Source of the DNA: a virus
IMG/VR virus record: IMGVR_UViG_3300044974_000700
Coordinates: 1 to 64,000 of that record
Length of the DNA: 64,000 nt
Direction: 5' to 3' (one strand)
The notes under the pieces: generated by a model
Told to the model about the DNA's origin: nothing
Database searches by the model: none
What the model saw: the letters and a program-made list of their open reading frames with translations, nothing else
Shown here: piece after piece, positions 30,902-39,026 of the stretch
Numbering within the stretch: the stretch's first letter is position 1
Layout of the letters: each line of letters opens with the position of its first letter
Translations under genes and position numbers: made by a program

Positions 30902-31360
30902 CTACTTTTGCGCTTCACTTTCGTCGATTTTAAATAATACTAATTCATCAGTATTTTGTGTTCTATCTATTATATATCTAACTTCATCTATTATTTTATG
31001 ACAAAGGGCAGTATGTATCATTTGATCAGAGTAGCTGCCAGTTAGTGGCTTTGCTGAAAAATAAACTACATAATATATATCTGGATACATGGCTTTTATT
31101 AAAGCTCCATTTGCGATAGCTTTCTTTACATTATCTGTTCTTTGGGCTCCAGGTCGCTTCTTGTCGTCATCCCGCCCTCCTTTTGCCTCTACATGCTCTA
31201 GCGGCCACTGATTGCCATATGCAACAAAATCTACTTCACATCCAGTCCCAGGCATGTAAACATTTTTCTTAATTAAAAAGAATCCACGTTCTTTAAGATC
31301 ATTTAAAACCTTGTCTTCAAATTCATCTCCTGAACGTTTTGAATCAGATTGAAAATTCAT
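30902..31360 (-). CDS. PD-(D/E)XK nuclease-like protein
   Basis: 152 residues. GDEFEDKVLNDLKERGFFLI then GTGCEVDFVAYG and HVEAKGG give the Glu...Asp...ExK active site of restriction-type/Holliday-resolvase-like nucleases. The length fits a minimal nuclease fold. Possibly degrades host or competitor DNA or takes part in repair. Confidence 0.75.
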   Translation of the reverse strand: MNFQSDSKRSGDEFEDKVLNDLKERGFFLIKKNVYMPGTGCEVDFVAYGNQWPLEHVEAKGGRDDDKKRPGAQRTDNVKKAIANGALIKAMYPDIYYVVYFSAKPLTGSYSDQMIHTALCHKIIDEVRYIIDRTQNTDELVLFKIDESEAQK

Positions 31361-31362
31361 TT

Positions 31363-32118
31363 CTACTTTTCCGCTTCACTTTTTTGAACTTTGTATTCTT
31401 TAATACATTGAGATATTGTGCTATATTCTGAATCTGGTATAGACTCTTGTAATAAAATTCCTTCTACATTATTTTCATTACAGTCATCAAGAAATTTAAA
31501 AAAATCATTTTTTGTAAAAGCAGCAGCGTCTTGATTATCTGGTATTACTTTTAATTCATCAGATATAATTGGCGCAACTGAAACTATATATTTTTGATTA
31601 GTCGTATTAAACTTATTTGTTTTATAGTATGAGTATGGTATTATCATTGGGAAAGAGTTGGCTTTAGATAAATCAAATATAGTTTCATTAGTAGTAGATA
31701 TATAAAATTCATTTTTAGATATCTTTTTAAATTCTTTTGCATATTCAATCATATAGTTTGAACGATCTATATTAGTAGAATTATCATTGACTTCAGACAA
31801 TATCCCGCCAAAAAATTTTTCATTATCATATATCCAACCAGTTAAGAAATTAATTGCAACTCTTCCGTGTGATATTTGATTCAATGAAGAACATATCATA
31901 TGCAGATATTGTGGAGAAATTACATATGGCCTAATTGCAACTATATATTTAAACTTACTAGATTTATCTATATTGCGAGCTATTCTTGTAAAATAGTCAT
32001 TAATAAAAATGCCATAAGGGTACATGGTAGCAGTAAATCCGTTTTTTTCTAACTCTACAGACCTGCTCGATATACCGCCTGGTACTGGAAAATTACGCTC
32101 AAACCAAATTATTTGCAT
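31363..32118 (-). CDS. Luciferase-like flavin monooxygenase, second copy
   Basis: 251 residues, same length and plan as the copy at 13,647: YIVAIRPYVISPQYLHMICS, ISHGRVAINFLTG, GGILSEVNDNSTNIDRSNYM. Sequence between the shared motifs differs a lot, so the duplication is old or the two came separately. Overlaps the oxygenase gene upstream by 20 bases. Substrate unknown. Confidence 0.8.
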   Translation of the reverse strand: MQIIWFERNFPVPGGISSRSVELEKNGFTATMYPYGIFINDYFTRIARNIDKSSKFKYIVAIRPYVISPQYLHMICSSLNQISHGRVAINFLTGWIYDNEKFFGGILSEVNDNSTNIDRSNYMIEYAKEFKKISKNEFYISTTNETIFDLSKANSFPMIIPYSYYKTNKFNTTNQKYIVSVAPIISDELKVIPDNQDAAAFTKNDFFKFLDDCNENNVEGILLQESIPDSEYSTISQCIKEYKVQKSEAEK

Positions 32119-32944
32119 CTATCAGCTTATTTAGTTCTTGATATGGTTCCCCAAGTGCGGTAACAATATTTCTTTCTGTATGCATAAATAAAAATATATA
32201 AGTTTTTGTTCCAGACAAAACTGGCTTTACGCTATGTACAAGTAAACATGGAAGTATAACTACGCTTCCTGCTTTGGGCTGAATACAATATCCATAATCA
32301 TTTACAACCAATTCTCCGCCCGTATAGTCATCATTTAAATAAATTAAAGCAGTCCAATCCATTGTGTTTAATGGGTTCTCTATGTTTCTGTCAATATGTA
32401 CGCCAAGATCCCCACCAGTTCTGTACTGTCTTATGCAATAGTTTCTTGTTACCCAAATAGGTTTTTGGCTACCAGTTTTTTCTTGCCATATTTCAAGAAC
32501 TTTATTTAAATCTGGCTCAATTAAATTATAAATAGGATCGGCAAGTTTATGTGCATTAGAATATTCAGAAGTAACTTCTTTGCGTGGCCACATACTGTTT
32601 CGATTATTTATTGTCTCATCCCAGTCTAGGTTTTTACATAAGCCTCTGTGGGCATGCTCATTATCTGGAAAAACATGATCCCATTTAGTGTCATCATTTG
32701 GATCAAGCCTAACTGGGTATCCGTCTACCCATTTTAGCCATGGGGGTATTACTGAATGCAGTTCTTTATTGTTATTTTCTTTTTCAATTGTATCTAAAAA
32801 TTTCTCAGCATTTGGAAATGCGTTTTCTATGTATAGAACACCGCCTGGCAATTCGTAGACCTTTAGATCATTTGAATAATTTGGAGCAACCCAATTTTCT
32901 CCACGATTTATTTTTAATAATCTTTCCCATTCTTTATTTTCCAC
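32099..32944 (-). CDS. 2OG-Fe(II) oxygenase
   Basis: 281 residues from GTG 32944, which has GGAGG seven bases upstream; a TTG four codons earlier would overlap that site. HID iron motif in LGVHIDRNIENP, core LIYLNDDYTGGELVV and IQPKAGSVVILPC, distal His in LLVHSVKPVLSGTKTYIF (Lys where others have Arg). Prolyl-hydroxylase type. Substrate unknown. Confidence 0.88.
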   Translation of the reverse strand: MENKEWERLLKINRGENWVAPNYSNDLKVYELPGGVLYIENAFPNAEKFLDTIEKENNNKELHSVIPPWLKWVDGYPVRLDPNDDTKWDHVFPDNEHAHRGLCKNLDWDETINNRNSMWPRKEVTSEYSNAHKLADPIYNLIEPDLNKVLEIWQEKTGSQKPIWVTRNYCIRQYRTGGDLGVHIDRNIENPLNTMDWTALIYLNDDYTGGELVVNDYGYCIQPKAGSVVILPCLLVHSVKPVLSGTKTYIFLFMHTERNIVTALGEPYQELNKLIDANNLV

Positions 32945-32973
32945 TATTACCTCCAATATGCCAAATAATTATA

Positions 32974-33138
32974 TCATTTCTTTGAATTTATTATTTCCAA
33001 TAATAAAATTTTAAATCCTAATGCATTTACTTGTGACGGGCCGTCTACATCAATGGATTCTATTGCTTCTAAAATTCTCTTTTGTTCTTGCTTTACAGCT
33101 TTTTTACAGCCACTACATGGGCATACCCAATCAGACAC
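32974..33138 (-). CDS. Small zinc-knuckle protein
   Basis: 54 residues, GTG start overlapping the stop of the gene before (GTGTCTGA). DWVCPCSGCKKAVKQEQKRI has three Cys, followed by a helix. Not recognised further. Confidence 0.6.
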   Translation of the reverse strand: MSDWVCPCSGCKKAVKQEQKRILEAIESIDVDGPSQVNALGFKILLLEIINSKK

Positions 33139-33493
33139 GCTTAATCATCCTAAATGCATCCCCGTTATCATCTTCGTAGTCCCATGTGCTTCTATGCTCA
33201 CAATAATCTGGATCTACGCATCCAGTTTTTTCCCAATACGGCACACCTTCCTCATCATAATCATTCCACCCATCTCCATTCATATCAAAACTAAATTCAT
33301 ACATTGTGCCAAATCTATAATATACTGGCCAAGTAATTTTCCAAATAAATGAATGTAATTTATATCTCCATCCAAAATCTTCTAACTCGTCTTGATAGGA
33401 AATATGCATAATTGCCCATCCTGCAATTGATCCACACATATTAGCAAACCAACGTAAGGGAAGAACTTTGGTTTTATTTATCTTAATACTCAT
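33131..33493 (-). CDS. Hypothetical protein with EF-hand-like loop
   Basis: 120 residues. Residues about 68-80 (DMNGDGWNDYDEEG) fit a calcium-binding loop (DxNxDGxxDxDE). The N-terminal half has a hydrophobic stretch (MCGSIAGWAIMHISY) and Trp-rich WKITWPVYYRFG. Also two Cys (GCVDPDYCEHRS). This plan occurs in other phages, but I do not know its role. Confidence 0.65.
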   Translation of the reverse strand: MSIKINKTKVLPLRWFANMCGSIAGWAIMHISYQDELEDFGWRYKLHSFIWKITWPVYYRFGTMYEFSFDMNGDGWNDYDEEGVPYWEKTGCVDPDYCEHRSTWDYEDDNGDAFRMIKRV

Positions 33494-33617
33494 TATCTAC
33501 ATCCTCCTCCCAATCCATTTCCCACGACTCCATTGATTTAGATAAATCATTAAATGCTCTGTATGCAGTAAAAGCCGCAGCAAAAGCAGCAAATGCTAAT
33601 AGGCTAATTTTTTTCAT
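33483..33617 (-). CDS. Small membrane or exported peptide
   Basis: 44 residues. KKISLLAFAAFAAAFTAYRA is a membrane or signal segment, followed by an acidic tail. A complete promoter stands in front: TTGACG, 17 bases, TATAAT, six bases, ATG, so the mRNA should be leaderless. Confidence 0.65.
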   Translation of the reverse strand: MKKISLLAFAAFAAAFTAYRAFNDLSKSMESWEMDWEEDVDNEY

Positions 33618-33623
33618 ATATAT

Positions 33624-33652
33624 ATTATATAATTTTATGCAAATTTCGTCAA
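33624..33652 (-). promoter_or_regulatory. Full leaderless promoter (TTGACG-17-TATAAT-6-ATG)
   Basis: The best-formed member of the leaderless promoter group on the minus strand; drives the gene at 33617. Confidence 0.7.
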
Positions 33653-33656
33653 TAGT

Positions 33657-34316
33657 TTATTTATGAACAAAATCAGAGTCAAAACCTTTAAATTTATTTT
33701 CTTCTTCTGCCACTATCCAAAATATAACGGCATACCTATTGCCTGAAGTTATTTTCTCGCCGCCGTGTAATTGGTCAGCCTTAAACAATACAGCTCCTCC
33801 AGATTTAGGAGTTACCTTTAATGAATCCATCCATTCTTTAGGTAATGGGAAGTGCTGCATCTCTTGATCACGAACTAAATCTATTTCATTATCGACAAAA
33901 ACCATTTCTCCGCCTTCATAATCGTCATTTAGTACTGCAACACAGCTATATGTTAAATTAGAATAAGTGTTATGTATATCTTTATGTATTCTAAGCTGTA
34001 TACCCTCAGTTAATTTTGTAATAGAAACACCATAGAAAAAGGGATTTTCTATTTCGTAATTTTCTTTTACTAATTTTTTAAATTTTTCAGAATATTTATT
34101 TGTCCAAATTTCTAAATCTTTAAAAAGCGTTGCTGGTTTTTCGTCTGGGAAAACAGCTCTGTATGCAGCTCCTTCTCCATGTGCGACGCCAATTCTTTTT
34201 CTAAACAAATTTTCATTTTCAAAATTATTATCTATCCATTTTATTAAAAAATCACAATCATCTTTTTCAATAAAATCATATTCTTCTGTAAATAGCTTTA
34301 TCTGATCATTATTCAT
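33657..34316 (-). CDS. 2OG-Fe(II) oxygenase
   Basis: 219 residues, GGAG before ATG 34316. HKD iron motif in LRIHKDIHNTYSNL, core VAVLNDDYEGGEMVF and VTPKSGGAVLFKADQ, distal His in QLHGGEKITSGNRYAVIFW with the 2-oxoglutarate Arg. Prolyl-hydroxylase type; overlaps the two-domain oxygenase gene by four bases. Confidence 0.88.
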   Translation of the reverse strand: MNNDQIKLFTEEYDFIEKDDCDFLIKWIDNNFENENLFRKRIGVAHGEGAAYRAVFPDEKPATLFKDLEIWTNKYSEKFKKLVKENYEIENPFFYGVSITKLTEGIQLRIHKDIHNTYSNLTYSCVAVLNDDYEGGEMVFVDNEIDLVRDQEMQHFPLPKEWMDSLKVTPKSGGAVLFKADQLHGGEKITSGNRYAVIFWIVAEEENKFKGFDSDFVHK

Positions 34317-35554
34317 TTTTTATTCTCCTTTATTGCAAAATGCCAATCCTTATTAGATTTAACAGGATGATTATCATTATCAAATAAATTATATTTTGCA
34401 CCCTTTGATGCCCACATGGGCAAGGCGTACCTTGCCCCCCTTTTTATATTAGTGACTCTATGCTCAATTGTTGATTCAAACATTATTAAACTAAATTTTT
34501 TAGGTTTAAGAGTTAAATTATTATTTATAAATTCTAAATAGCCACCATCGAAATCGTCACTTAAATACAAAACTGCACTTTTATATAGATGTTCAGCTTC
34601 TATATGGTTATCCCTATGTGCGTTTATTTTAGTATCTTTGCCTAATAAAACCATCCAGAATGCAGAAATATACAGATCATCTTCTTTAAAAAAATTTTTA
34701 AACTCTGTCAAAGTTTTATCAGAGTACTTTTTAATTAAATCTAAAATTTCAGAATGTTCTGACAATGAAACACTTTCTGGTATATTTGCCTGAATGCTAA
34801 GTCTTCCAAACTCAAACTCACCTCTGGTTAAAGGAAATTTTTCTTTATTATTTTGATTTAGATTTATGTATTCAATAAATTTATTTGCATCTTCATTTGA
34901 TATAAAATCTTCTATTATTTTTATTTTAATAGGGTTTTCAGTATTAGACATAATAGAATCTAGGGTTTCAAAGTAACATTTTGGCATTATATCTATTAAT
35001 AAATGTATTCTATCTTCTAAGCCACCATTTACAACAGAGTGTGGTTTAAAATTATTTATTTCCCAGCATTCTCCCTCTTTCATATGTATTTTTTCTTCAT
35101 TTACAATGTAAAAAACTTCATCATTTGTTATTAAAGGTATATGATATCTTCTTACAGTAGACAAATAATCTCCGCCGTCGGTATGCGTAGAAACATCACT
35201 TTTTGCATTTAATTTAATTAATAAAATTCTAGCTGCACGTCCAACAACTTCTTCTTCCAGTGGCCTTATTATAGATTCTTCTATAATTTTATATATTTTT
35301 TCATCTTTGAGAATAGGATTTGCCATGGAGCCAAATTTCCAGAATAGGTCGTGATCTTGAACTATATAGGTATTTGTAAAAAGATGTGGATTTCTTCGAT
35401 CTTCATAAACCTGACTTTGTCTTGAAGTGTCTATATTCCACTCATCGTTAAATTTTTTAACAACATTTATTAAAGAATTAACATCAAATTTTTTAAAAAA
35501 ATTAAAATTAAAAGTTTCTAATTCCTTTTTAGGAGTATTTTCACCTCTAAGCAT
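34313..35554 (-). CDS. Fused oxygenase: Asp/Asn-beta-hydroxylase-like plus prolyl-hydroxylase-like
   Basis: 413 residues with two oxygenase domains of different type. N-terminal (about 85-190): STHTDGGDYLSTVRRYHIPL, KEGECWEINNFKPHSVVN, DRIHLLIDIM, matching aspartyl/asparaginyl beta-hydroxylases (HxDGG...RxHIPL...W...PHxVxNxxxxDRIHL). C-terminal (about 215-390): HRDNHIEAEHLYKSAVLYLS, DDFDGGYLEF, STIEHRVTNIKRGARYALPM, as in the prolyl-hydroxylase copies. Both iron triads look complete. It could carry out two hydroxylations on one target. Overlaps neighbours on both sides. Confidence 0.85.
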   Translation of the reverse strand: MLRGENTPKKELETFNFNFFKKFDVNSLINVVKKFNDEWNIDTSRQSQVYEDRRNPHLFTNTYIVQDHDLFWKFGSMANPILKDEKIYKIIEESIIRPLEEEVVGRAARILLIKLNAKSDVSTHTDGGDYLSTVRRYHIPLITNDEVFYIVNEEKIHMKEGECWEINNFKPHSVVNGGLEDRIHLLIDIMPKCYFETLDSIMSNTENPIKIKIIEDFISNEDANKFIEYINLNQNNKEKFPLTRGEFEFGRLSIQANIPESVSLSEHSEILDLIKKYSDKTLTEFKNFFKEDDLYISAFWMVLLGKDTKINAHRDNHIEAEHLYKSAVLYLSDDFDGGYLEFINNNLTLKPKKFSLIMFESTIEHRVTNIKRGARYALPMWASKGAKYNLFDNDNHPVKSNKDWHFAIKENKK

Positions 35555-36347
35555 TTTCTATATCCTTAATTAATTTATAAAGATTATAATCTATTTGGTT
35601 ATTTTCTATAATTTGAGCAATATCATCATTTGATAACAAACTCATTAAATCCTGAGTTTTATATAGCTTGCCGTCTCCATAGTCACATACACTTTCATTT
35701 GTTTTAATATTTTTTTCAAAGTTTATTTCTATTTTATAATTTTCCATAAACCATTTGTTAATATTATTTTCAAATTTTTCAAAACTATCTAACGTGTTTT
35801 TAATTTTAAATTTAGTAATTTGCTGAACTGCAAATGAATATGAAGTTTTTTCATTTTCAACAAACCAAGTAAATGCTTTACCTTCATTAAACTCTTTTAA
35901 CATTTCAAATCCATGTTCTTTATAAAATTGAGGAACGTCAAAAGATCTTTCATCAGCAGGATTACAAATAAATCTTGCTTGGTAGTTATTGTGTAAAGAA
36001 TAATTCTTATCTTCAAATAGATAATAACTTAACTTATCTTTAACATTTTTTATTGATGAATATTCTTCTCTATCAACCAAATACATGTTATATATAAAAT
36101 TAAAATAACTTAATCGTGCCTCAACTGGATTTCTTATTATAGTTGCTACATCCATATTTGGATTCTTTAAGATTGGATATGTCCCAGCATGTATAGAAAC
36201 ATAAACCTTGTCTTCAAAATTATTATAGTTTGGGAAATGTGTACTTATATAATATTTTAAATTATTTTCATCTAAAGATTTTTTAATACATTTACTGACA
36301 TGTTTACCTGCAGTTTTAGGTATATGTAAAAAATATAACTGTTTCAT
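35547..36347 (-). CDS. Sulfotransferase family protein
   Basis: 266 residues. LYFLHIPKTAGKHVSKCI is the 5'-phosphosulfate-binding loop, and ATIIRNPVEARLSYFNFIY the 3'-phosphate-binding segment of PAPS-dependent sulfotransferases (carbohydrate type). Transfers sulfate from PAPS to a sugar or other hydroxyl. PAPS could come from the APS-kinase-like domain at 59,614. Lies within an oxygenase operon, overlapping the fused oxygenase gene by eight bases. Confidence 0.82.
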   Translation of the reverse strand: MKQLYFLHIPKTAGKHVSKCIKKSLDENNLKYYISTHFPNYNNFEDKVYVSIHAGTYPILKNPNMDVATIIRNPVEARLSYFNFIYNMYLVDREEYSSIKNVKDKLSYYLFEDKNYSLHNNYQARFICNPADERSFDVPQFYKEHGFEMLKEFNEGKAFTWFVENEKTSYSFAVQQITKFKIKNTLDSFEKFENNINKWFMENYKIEINFEKNIKTNESVCDYGDGKLYKTQDLMSLLSNDDIAQIIENNQIDYNLYKLIKDIENA

Positions 36348-36487
36348 TAAGAACTTGCTTCTAAAAATCCTTTGAAATGATATTTACACACTTCAACAAC
36401 CTGATATTCGTTATTTTTTTCTACAAGTTCTCCAGTGTATTCTGCTGGACATTCACAAAAAAAGCATGGTGGCAAATTATTTTCCAT
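36347..36487 (-). CDS. DUF7455-like zinc-binding protein
   Basis: 46 residues. PPCFFCECPAEYTG and VCKYHFKGF give CxxC...CxxH. TAATG junction with the sulfotransferase gene and an 11-base overlap with the oxygenase upstream. Confidence 0.65.
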   Translation of the reverse strand: MENNLPPCFFCECPAEYTGELVEKNNEYQVVEVCKYHFKGFLEASS

Positions 36488-37319
36488 ATACCCCTCCATT
36501 TAATTCTGAATCTGAATTATTAATTAATTGTCCTCTTTCAAATCCAACCCTTTTTCTTTTTTCTTTAAGATATAATTCCCACTCATCTTCTTTTTCATAT
36601 TTTGCTTTTTCTTCCCAGTAAGATGGTGCTCCTTCGTCTTCATATCTCCAATATAATCTTAAAATATATTTTTTAGCATCTTCACACTTTCTTGTGGCAT
36701 GGTATATGGGATGTTTAGCTGGGAATATAACTATGTCACCTGCAGATGGCTTATAGCTACCTCTCCAAACTACTTCTTGTAAATCATCTGATAACTCTTT
36801 AAATATTATTTCTCCGCCAGAATACTCGTCATTTAAATAAAACAAACATGTAAAACCAAATTTAACCCCTGGCTCATCATGTCTTTCATGTTGAAAATCG
36901 GTATGGTATGGCATACCGTGATCTATGCCAGCACCAGCTCCTGGCGTGTAAGAAGCTATATCAAAAGCCTCCCACTTCCAGTTTGGCAAATTTATATTTT
37001 GATCTTCTGCATATATTTTTGTAGAATAATAATATAAATCTAAAACTTCTTTAATCAAAAAGTTTTTATGTGCTTCATTTTCTATTCCATCAAAAACTTT
37101 ATCAAAAGATTCTTTAGAAGGAAAAGATTCCCACGTCGGCCCTGGGGTAAATATCCTTCTATGATCTCCAAAAGCATACCACCCTTCCCAGTTTTCGGCT
37201 TCATTCTCAAATGGTGGCAATGACTCATAATAATTGATTAACTCTTTACCATATTTATAAGCTTTTTTGAAAACCCATATGGAATCATGAATTTTTTCAA
37301 CTTCAAAATTAACTGTCAT
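36477..37319 (-). CDS. 2OG-Fe(II) oxygenase
   Basis: 280 residues. HTD motif in MPYHTDFQHERHDEPG, core LFYLNDEYSGGEIIF and YKPSAGDIVIFPAKHP, distal His in YHATRKCEDAKKYILRLYW with Arg. Long N-terminal part with NWEGWYAFGDHRRIF. The closest relative here is the copy at 14,622. Substrate unknown. Confidence 0.88.
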   Translation of the reverse strand: MTVNFEVEKIHDSIWVFKKAYKYGKELINYYESLPPFENEAENWEGWYAFGDHRRIFTPGPTWESFPSKESFDKVFDGIENEAHKNFLIKEVLDLYYYSTKIYAEDQNINLPNWKWEAFDIASYTPGAGAGIDHGMPYHTDFQHERHDEPGVKFGFTCLFYLNDEYSGGEIIFKELSDDLQEVVWRGSYKPSAGDIVIFPAKHPIYHATRKCEDAKKYILRLYWRYEDEGAPSYWEEKAKYEKEDEWELYLKEKRKRVGFERGQLINNSDSELNGGVYGK

Positions 37320-37548
37320 TTTTTAGCTTCCCCTTTATTTTGATCCATGTACCTATTTTACCAGAATGGACTTTTCCCCTCAATATCTCAGAAAAGGTTG
37401 GATGTGGATTCTCATTTCCAATATACTCTTGGCCAGTTTCCATATCTATAATTTTCCATTTTGCAGGAGCTTTAGTATGTATGACTAAATCAACGGGATG
37501 ATCAAAATCTTCTACCGTTGATCCATCTAAAAGTTTTCTAAGTTTAAT
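37309..37548 (-). CDS. Hypothetical protein with probable ATT start
   Basis: 79 residues if translation begins at ATT 37548; the frame is closed three codons further up and holds no ATG, GTG or TTG before codon 37. AGGT lies upstream. The protein (VIHTKAPAKWKIIDMETGQE, YIGNENPHPTFSEILRG, GTWIKIKGK) reads as real coding sequence and ends inside the next start. A rare start codon or a damaged 5' end are both possible. Confidence 0.55.
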   Translation of the reverse strand: MKLRKLLDGSTVEDFDHPVDLVIHTKAPAKWKIIDMETGQEYIGNENPHPTFSEILRGKVHSGKIGTWIKIKGKLKNDS

Positions 37549-37549
37549 G

Positions 37550-37645
37550 CTAAATACCTAAATCTTCTACAAAATCTATTTGATCATCAATAGAATTAAT
37601 TATATCTAGCTCAAGATCTGATGAGCTATTTTTTGTTTGACACAT
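37550..37645 (-). CDS. Small acidic peptide
   Basis: 31 residues, SDLELDIINSIDDQIDFVED. Overlaps the gene before it by 20 bases and stops two bases before the ATT start. Ends in TAG. Confidence 0.45.
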   Translation of the reverse strand: MCQTKNSSSDLELDIINSIDDQIDFVEDLGI

Positions 37646-37781
37646 CTTTCTTAGGATGGTTAGGCTTATAATCATCAATAACAGCTTTTACTGTTCCGTC
37701 TTTTCTAAGCCTAACTATCTTTCCATCTTTAATTTGTGTTTTATTAAAAGGAAAACTTCCTCTTCGTTGACCAGAAGACAT
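37626..37781 (-). CDS. Small basic protein
   Basis: 51 residues; GQRRGSFPFNKTQIKDGKIV then VKAVIDDYKPNHPKKD. One-base overlap with the next gene (TAATG). Short basic proteins of this type are common in actinophages; function unknown. Confidence 0.55.
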   Translation of the reverse strand: MSSGQRRGSFPFNKTQIKDGKIVRLRKDGTVKAVIDDYKPNHPKKDVSNKK

Positions 37782-37936
37782 TATACTTTCTTCCTGCCAA
37801 CTTTTTTAGGCTGCAATACAGTTTCTCTTCTTATGCCGTGCTTGTTTCTATCTATTTTAATAGCAGGCTTAAATTTACCCTGATGTGGGTGTTTCCTTGT
37901 AGCGCTACCTGTTGTTACTGTATTATTTTCTGACAT
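37781..37936 (-). CDS. Small basic protein
   Basis: 51 residues; Ser/Thr-rich start, then KHPHQGKFKPAIKIDRNKHG and a basic end PKKVGRKKV. TAATG junctions at both ends. Confidence 0.55.
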   Translation of the reverse strand: MSENNTVTTGSATRKHPHQGKFKPAIKIDRNKHGIRRETVLQPKKVGRKKV

Positions 37937-38034
37937 TATCTTCCTTTTACGGAGTCAGAAGTAACTACATTGCGATCAGAAGCGGATTCGTATTGAATAT
38001 CTTCTGTATTTTCGCAACCACATTCTTTACACAT
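37936..38034 (-). CDS. Cys-motif peptide
   Basis: 32 residues. MCKECGCEN has the same CxxCxC start as the next protein (MCVECGCNN), so the pair arose by duplication. TAATG overlap. Confidence 0.5.
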   Translation of the reverse strand: MCKECGCENTEDIQYESASDRNVVTSDSVKGR

Positions 38035-38225
38035 TAGTCTGGGTCCTCTATACCTTCTCGCATTTCATGAACAGGATCTTCTTCAATAAATTCTTCTCTC
38101 TGTTCACGTGTTGCTGTCATGCCAAGTGTCAATCCTGCATTGCCTTGACTTGTCATATCTTTTAAAGATACTGGAGTTACGCCTACTGGGCTGCCAACAT
38201 TATTGCAACCGCACTCAACGCACAT
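38034..38225 (-). CDS. Cys-motif protein
   Basis: 63 residues. Starts MCVECGCNNVGSPVGVTPVS and ends acidic (FIEEDPVHEMREGIEDPD). The CxxCxC head at the very N-terminus is seen in other actinophage small proteins. Confidence 0.55.
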   Translation of the reverse strand: MCVECGCNNVGSPVGVTPVSLKDMTSQGNAGLTLGMTATREQREEFIEEDPVHEMREGIEDPD

Positions 38226-38227
38226 TA

Positions 38228-38386
38228 TTACTTACCACCTTGTCCAAGTCCAGATCCGTCTTGTGTAGACTTATCTGATGCTGCTGGCATAGATCCAGTT
38301 GCTGGAGACTGCGATGCAGCATTCCATGGTGTTGTTCCTGCTGGCTTAGTGTTATTAAAGCCATCTAAATTTAATCCGTCTGACAT
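38228..38386 (-). CDS. Low-complexity protein
   Basis: 52 residues, Gly/Ser/Ala/Pro-rich with no predicted fold (PAGTTPWNAASQSPATGSMP). Good start with AGGAGT upstream. Possibly a minor structural or linker protein. Confidence 0.5.
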   Translation of the reverse strand: MSDGLNLDGFNNTKPAGTTPWNAASQSPATGSMPAASDKSTQDGSGLGQGGK

Positions 38387-38409
38387 TTTATTACTCCTAT
38401 AGGTTTATT

Positions 38410-38432
38410 TAAGCGGGTCTAGAAGTCCGCTT
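38410..38432 (-). terminator. Weak hairpin
   Basis: AAGCGG/CCGCTT with a ten-base loop between two genes; the tail is AT-rich but not a T-run. Confidence 0.35.
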
Positions 38433-38446
38433 ATTCTTCAATTATA

Positions 38447-38569
38447 TCATTTTTTGTATTTTTTACTGTAACAGTCCCTACATACCTGAATTATCTTAGT
38501 TTCTGTAGATGTTATTCGTTCTGCTGGACTAGTACATCCGTCTATCTCACAAATATCTAATATATCCAT
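38447..38569 (-). CDS. Small zinc-binding protein
   Basis: 40 residues. ICEIDGCTSPAER and VCRDCYSKK provide four Cys. TAATG-type overlap with the gene before it. Resembles the CxxC/CxxH group in this window. Confidence 0.55.
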   Translation of the reverse strand: MDILDICEIDGCTSPAERITSTETKIIQVCRDCYSKKYKK

Positions 38570-38787
38570 TAATTTATTTTATTGCCAAACTTGGCCCAAA
38601 CTCTTTCATGTAGATAATAGCCTAAAGCTTCCCATGCTATATAGCCGAGGGCTCCAAGAGTTGCATATTCATATTCAATCTTTCCAGTTAGCATCCAGCT
38701 AACAACAGCAATAATTCCAGCTACGCCTACAAGGTGAAAAGTTTCCCAGCTTAGAGTTTTTAATAAGCTTTTTTTATTTGATTCCAT
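38569..38787 (-). CDS. DUF2061 membrane protein
   Basis: 72 residues. SLLKTLSWETFHLVGVAGII and WEALGYYLHERVWAKFG match DUF2061 (two membrane segments, YYxHERxWxKxxWG). A second copy is at 59,365. Function unknown. Confidence 0.8.
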   Translation of the reverse strand: MESNKKSLLKTLSWETFHLVGVAGIIAVVSWMLTGKIEYEYATLGALGYIAWEALGYYLHERVWAKFGNKIN

Positions 38788-39026
38788 TACGCAACCTGAT
38801 TTGTTTTTCCGCCACCGACTACCTTTTTGGCTGGTGCCTTCTTGGCTGGTGCCTTCTTGGCTGGTGCCTTCTTGGCTGGTGCCTTCTTGGCTGGTGCCTT
38901 CTTGGCTGGTGCCTTCTTTTCTGTCATTTCTAACTCCTTAATTTTTTCTTTTATTATTTTTTCAACTTCTTTTTGGTATTCTGTTGCCAATGGGAAGCCA
39001 AACCATTTTTTTAGATTTCTTAACAT
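38787..39026 (-). CDS. Protein with KAPAK tandem repeats
   Basis: 79 residues. N-terminal half is a charged helix; residues 38-70 are seven copies of the five-residue unit KKAPA encoded by a perfect 15-bp repeat. Such Lys/Ala/Pro tails are typical of actinobacterial HU and histone-H1-like proteins and bind DNA without sequence preference. Here the globular HU domain is missing. Confidence 0.75.
   Translation of the reverse strand: MLRNLKKWFGFPLATEYQKEVEKIIKEKIKELEMTEKKAPAKKAPAKKAPAKKAPAKKAPAKKAPAKKVVGGGKTNQVA

Noticed and set aside
38827-38926. CRISPR-like or phase-variation array on the plus strand
   Set aside because: The 15-bp repeats encode Lys-Ala-Pro on the minus strand with no spacers; the plus-strand frame is a shadow.
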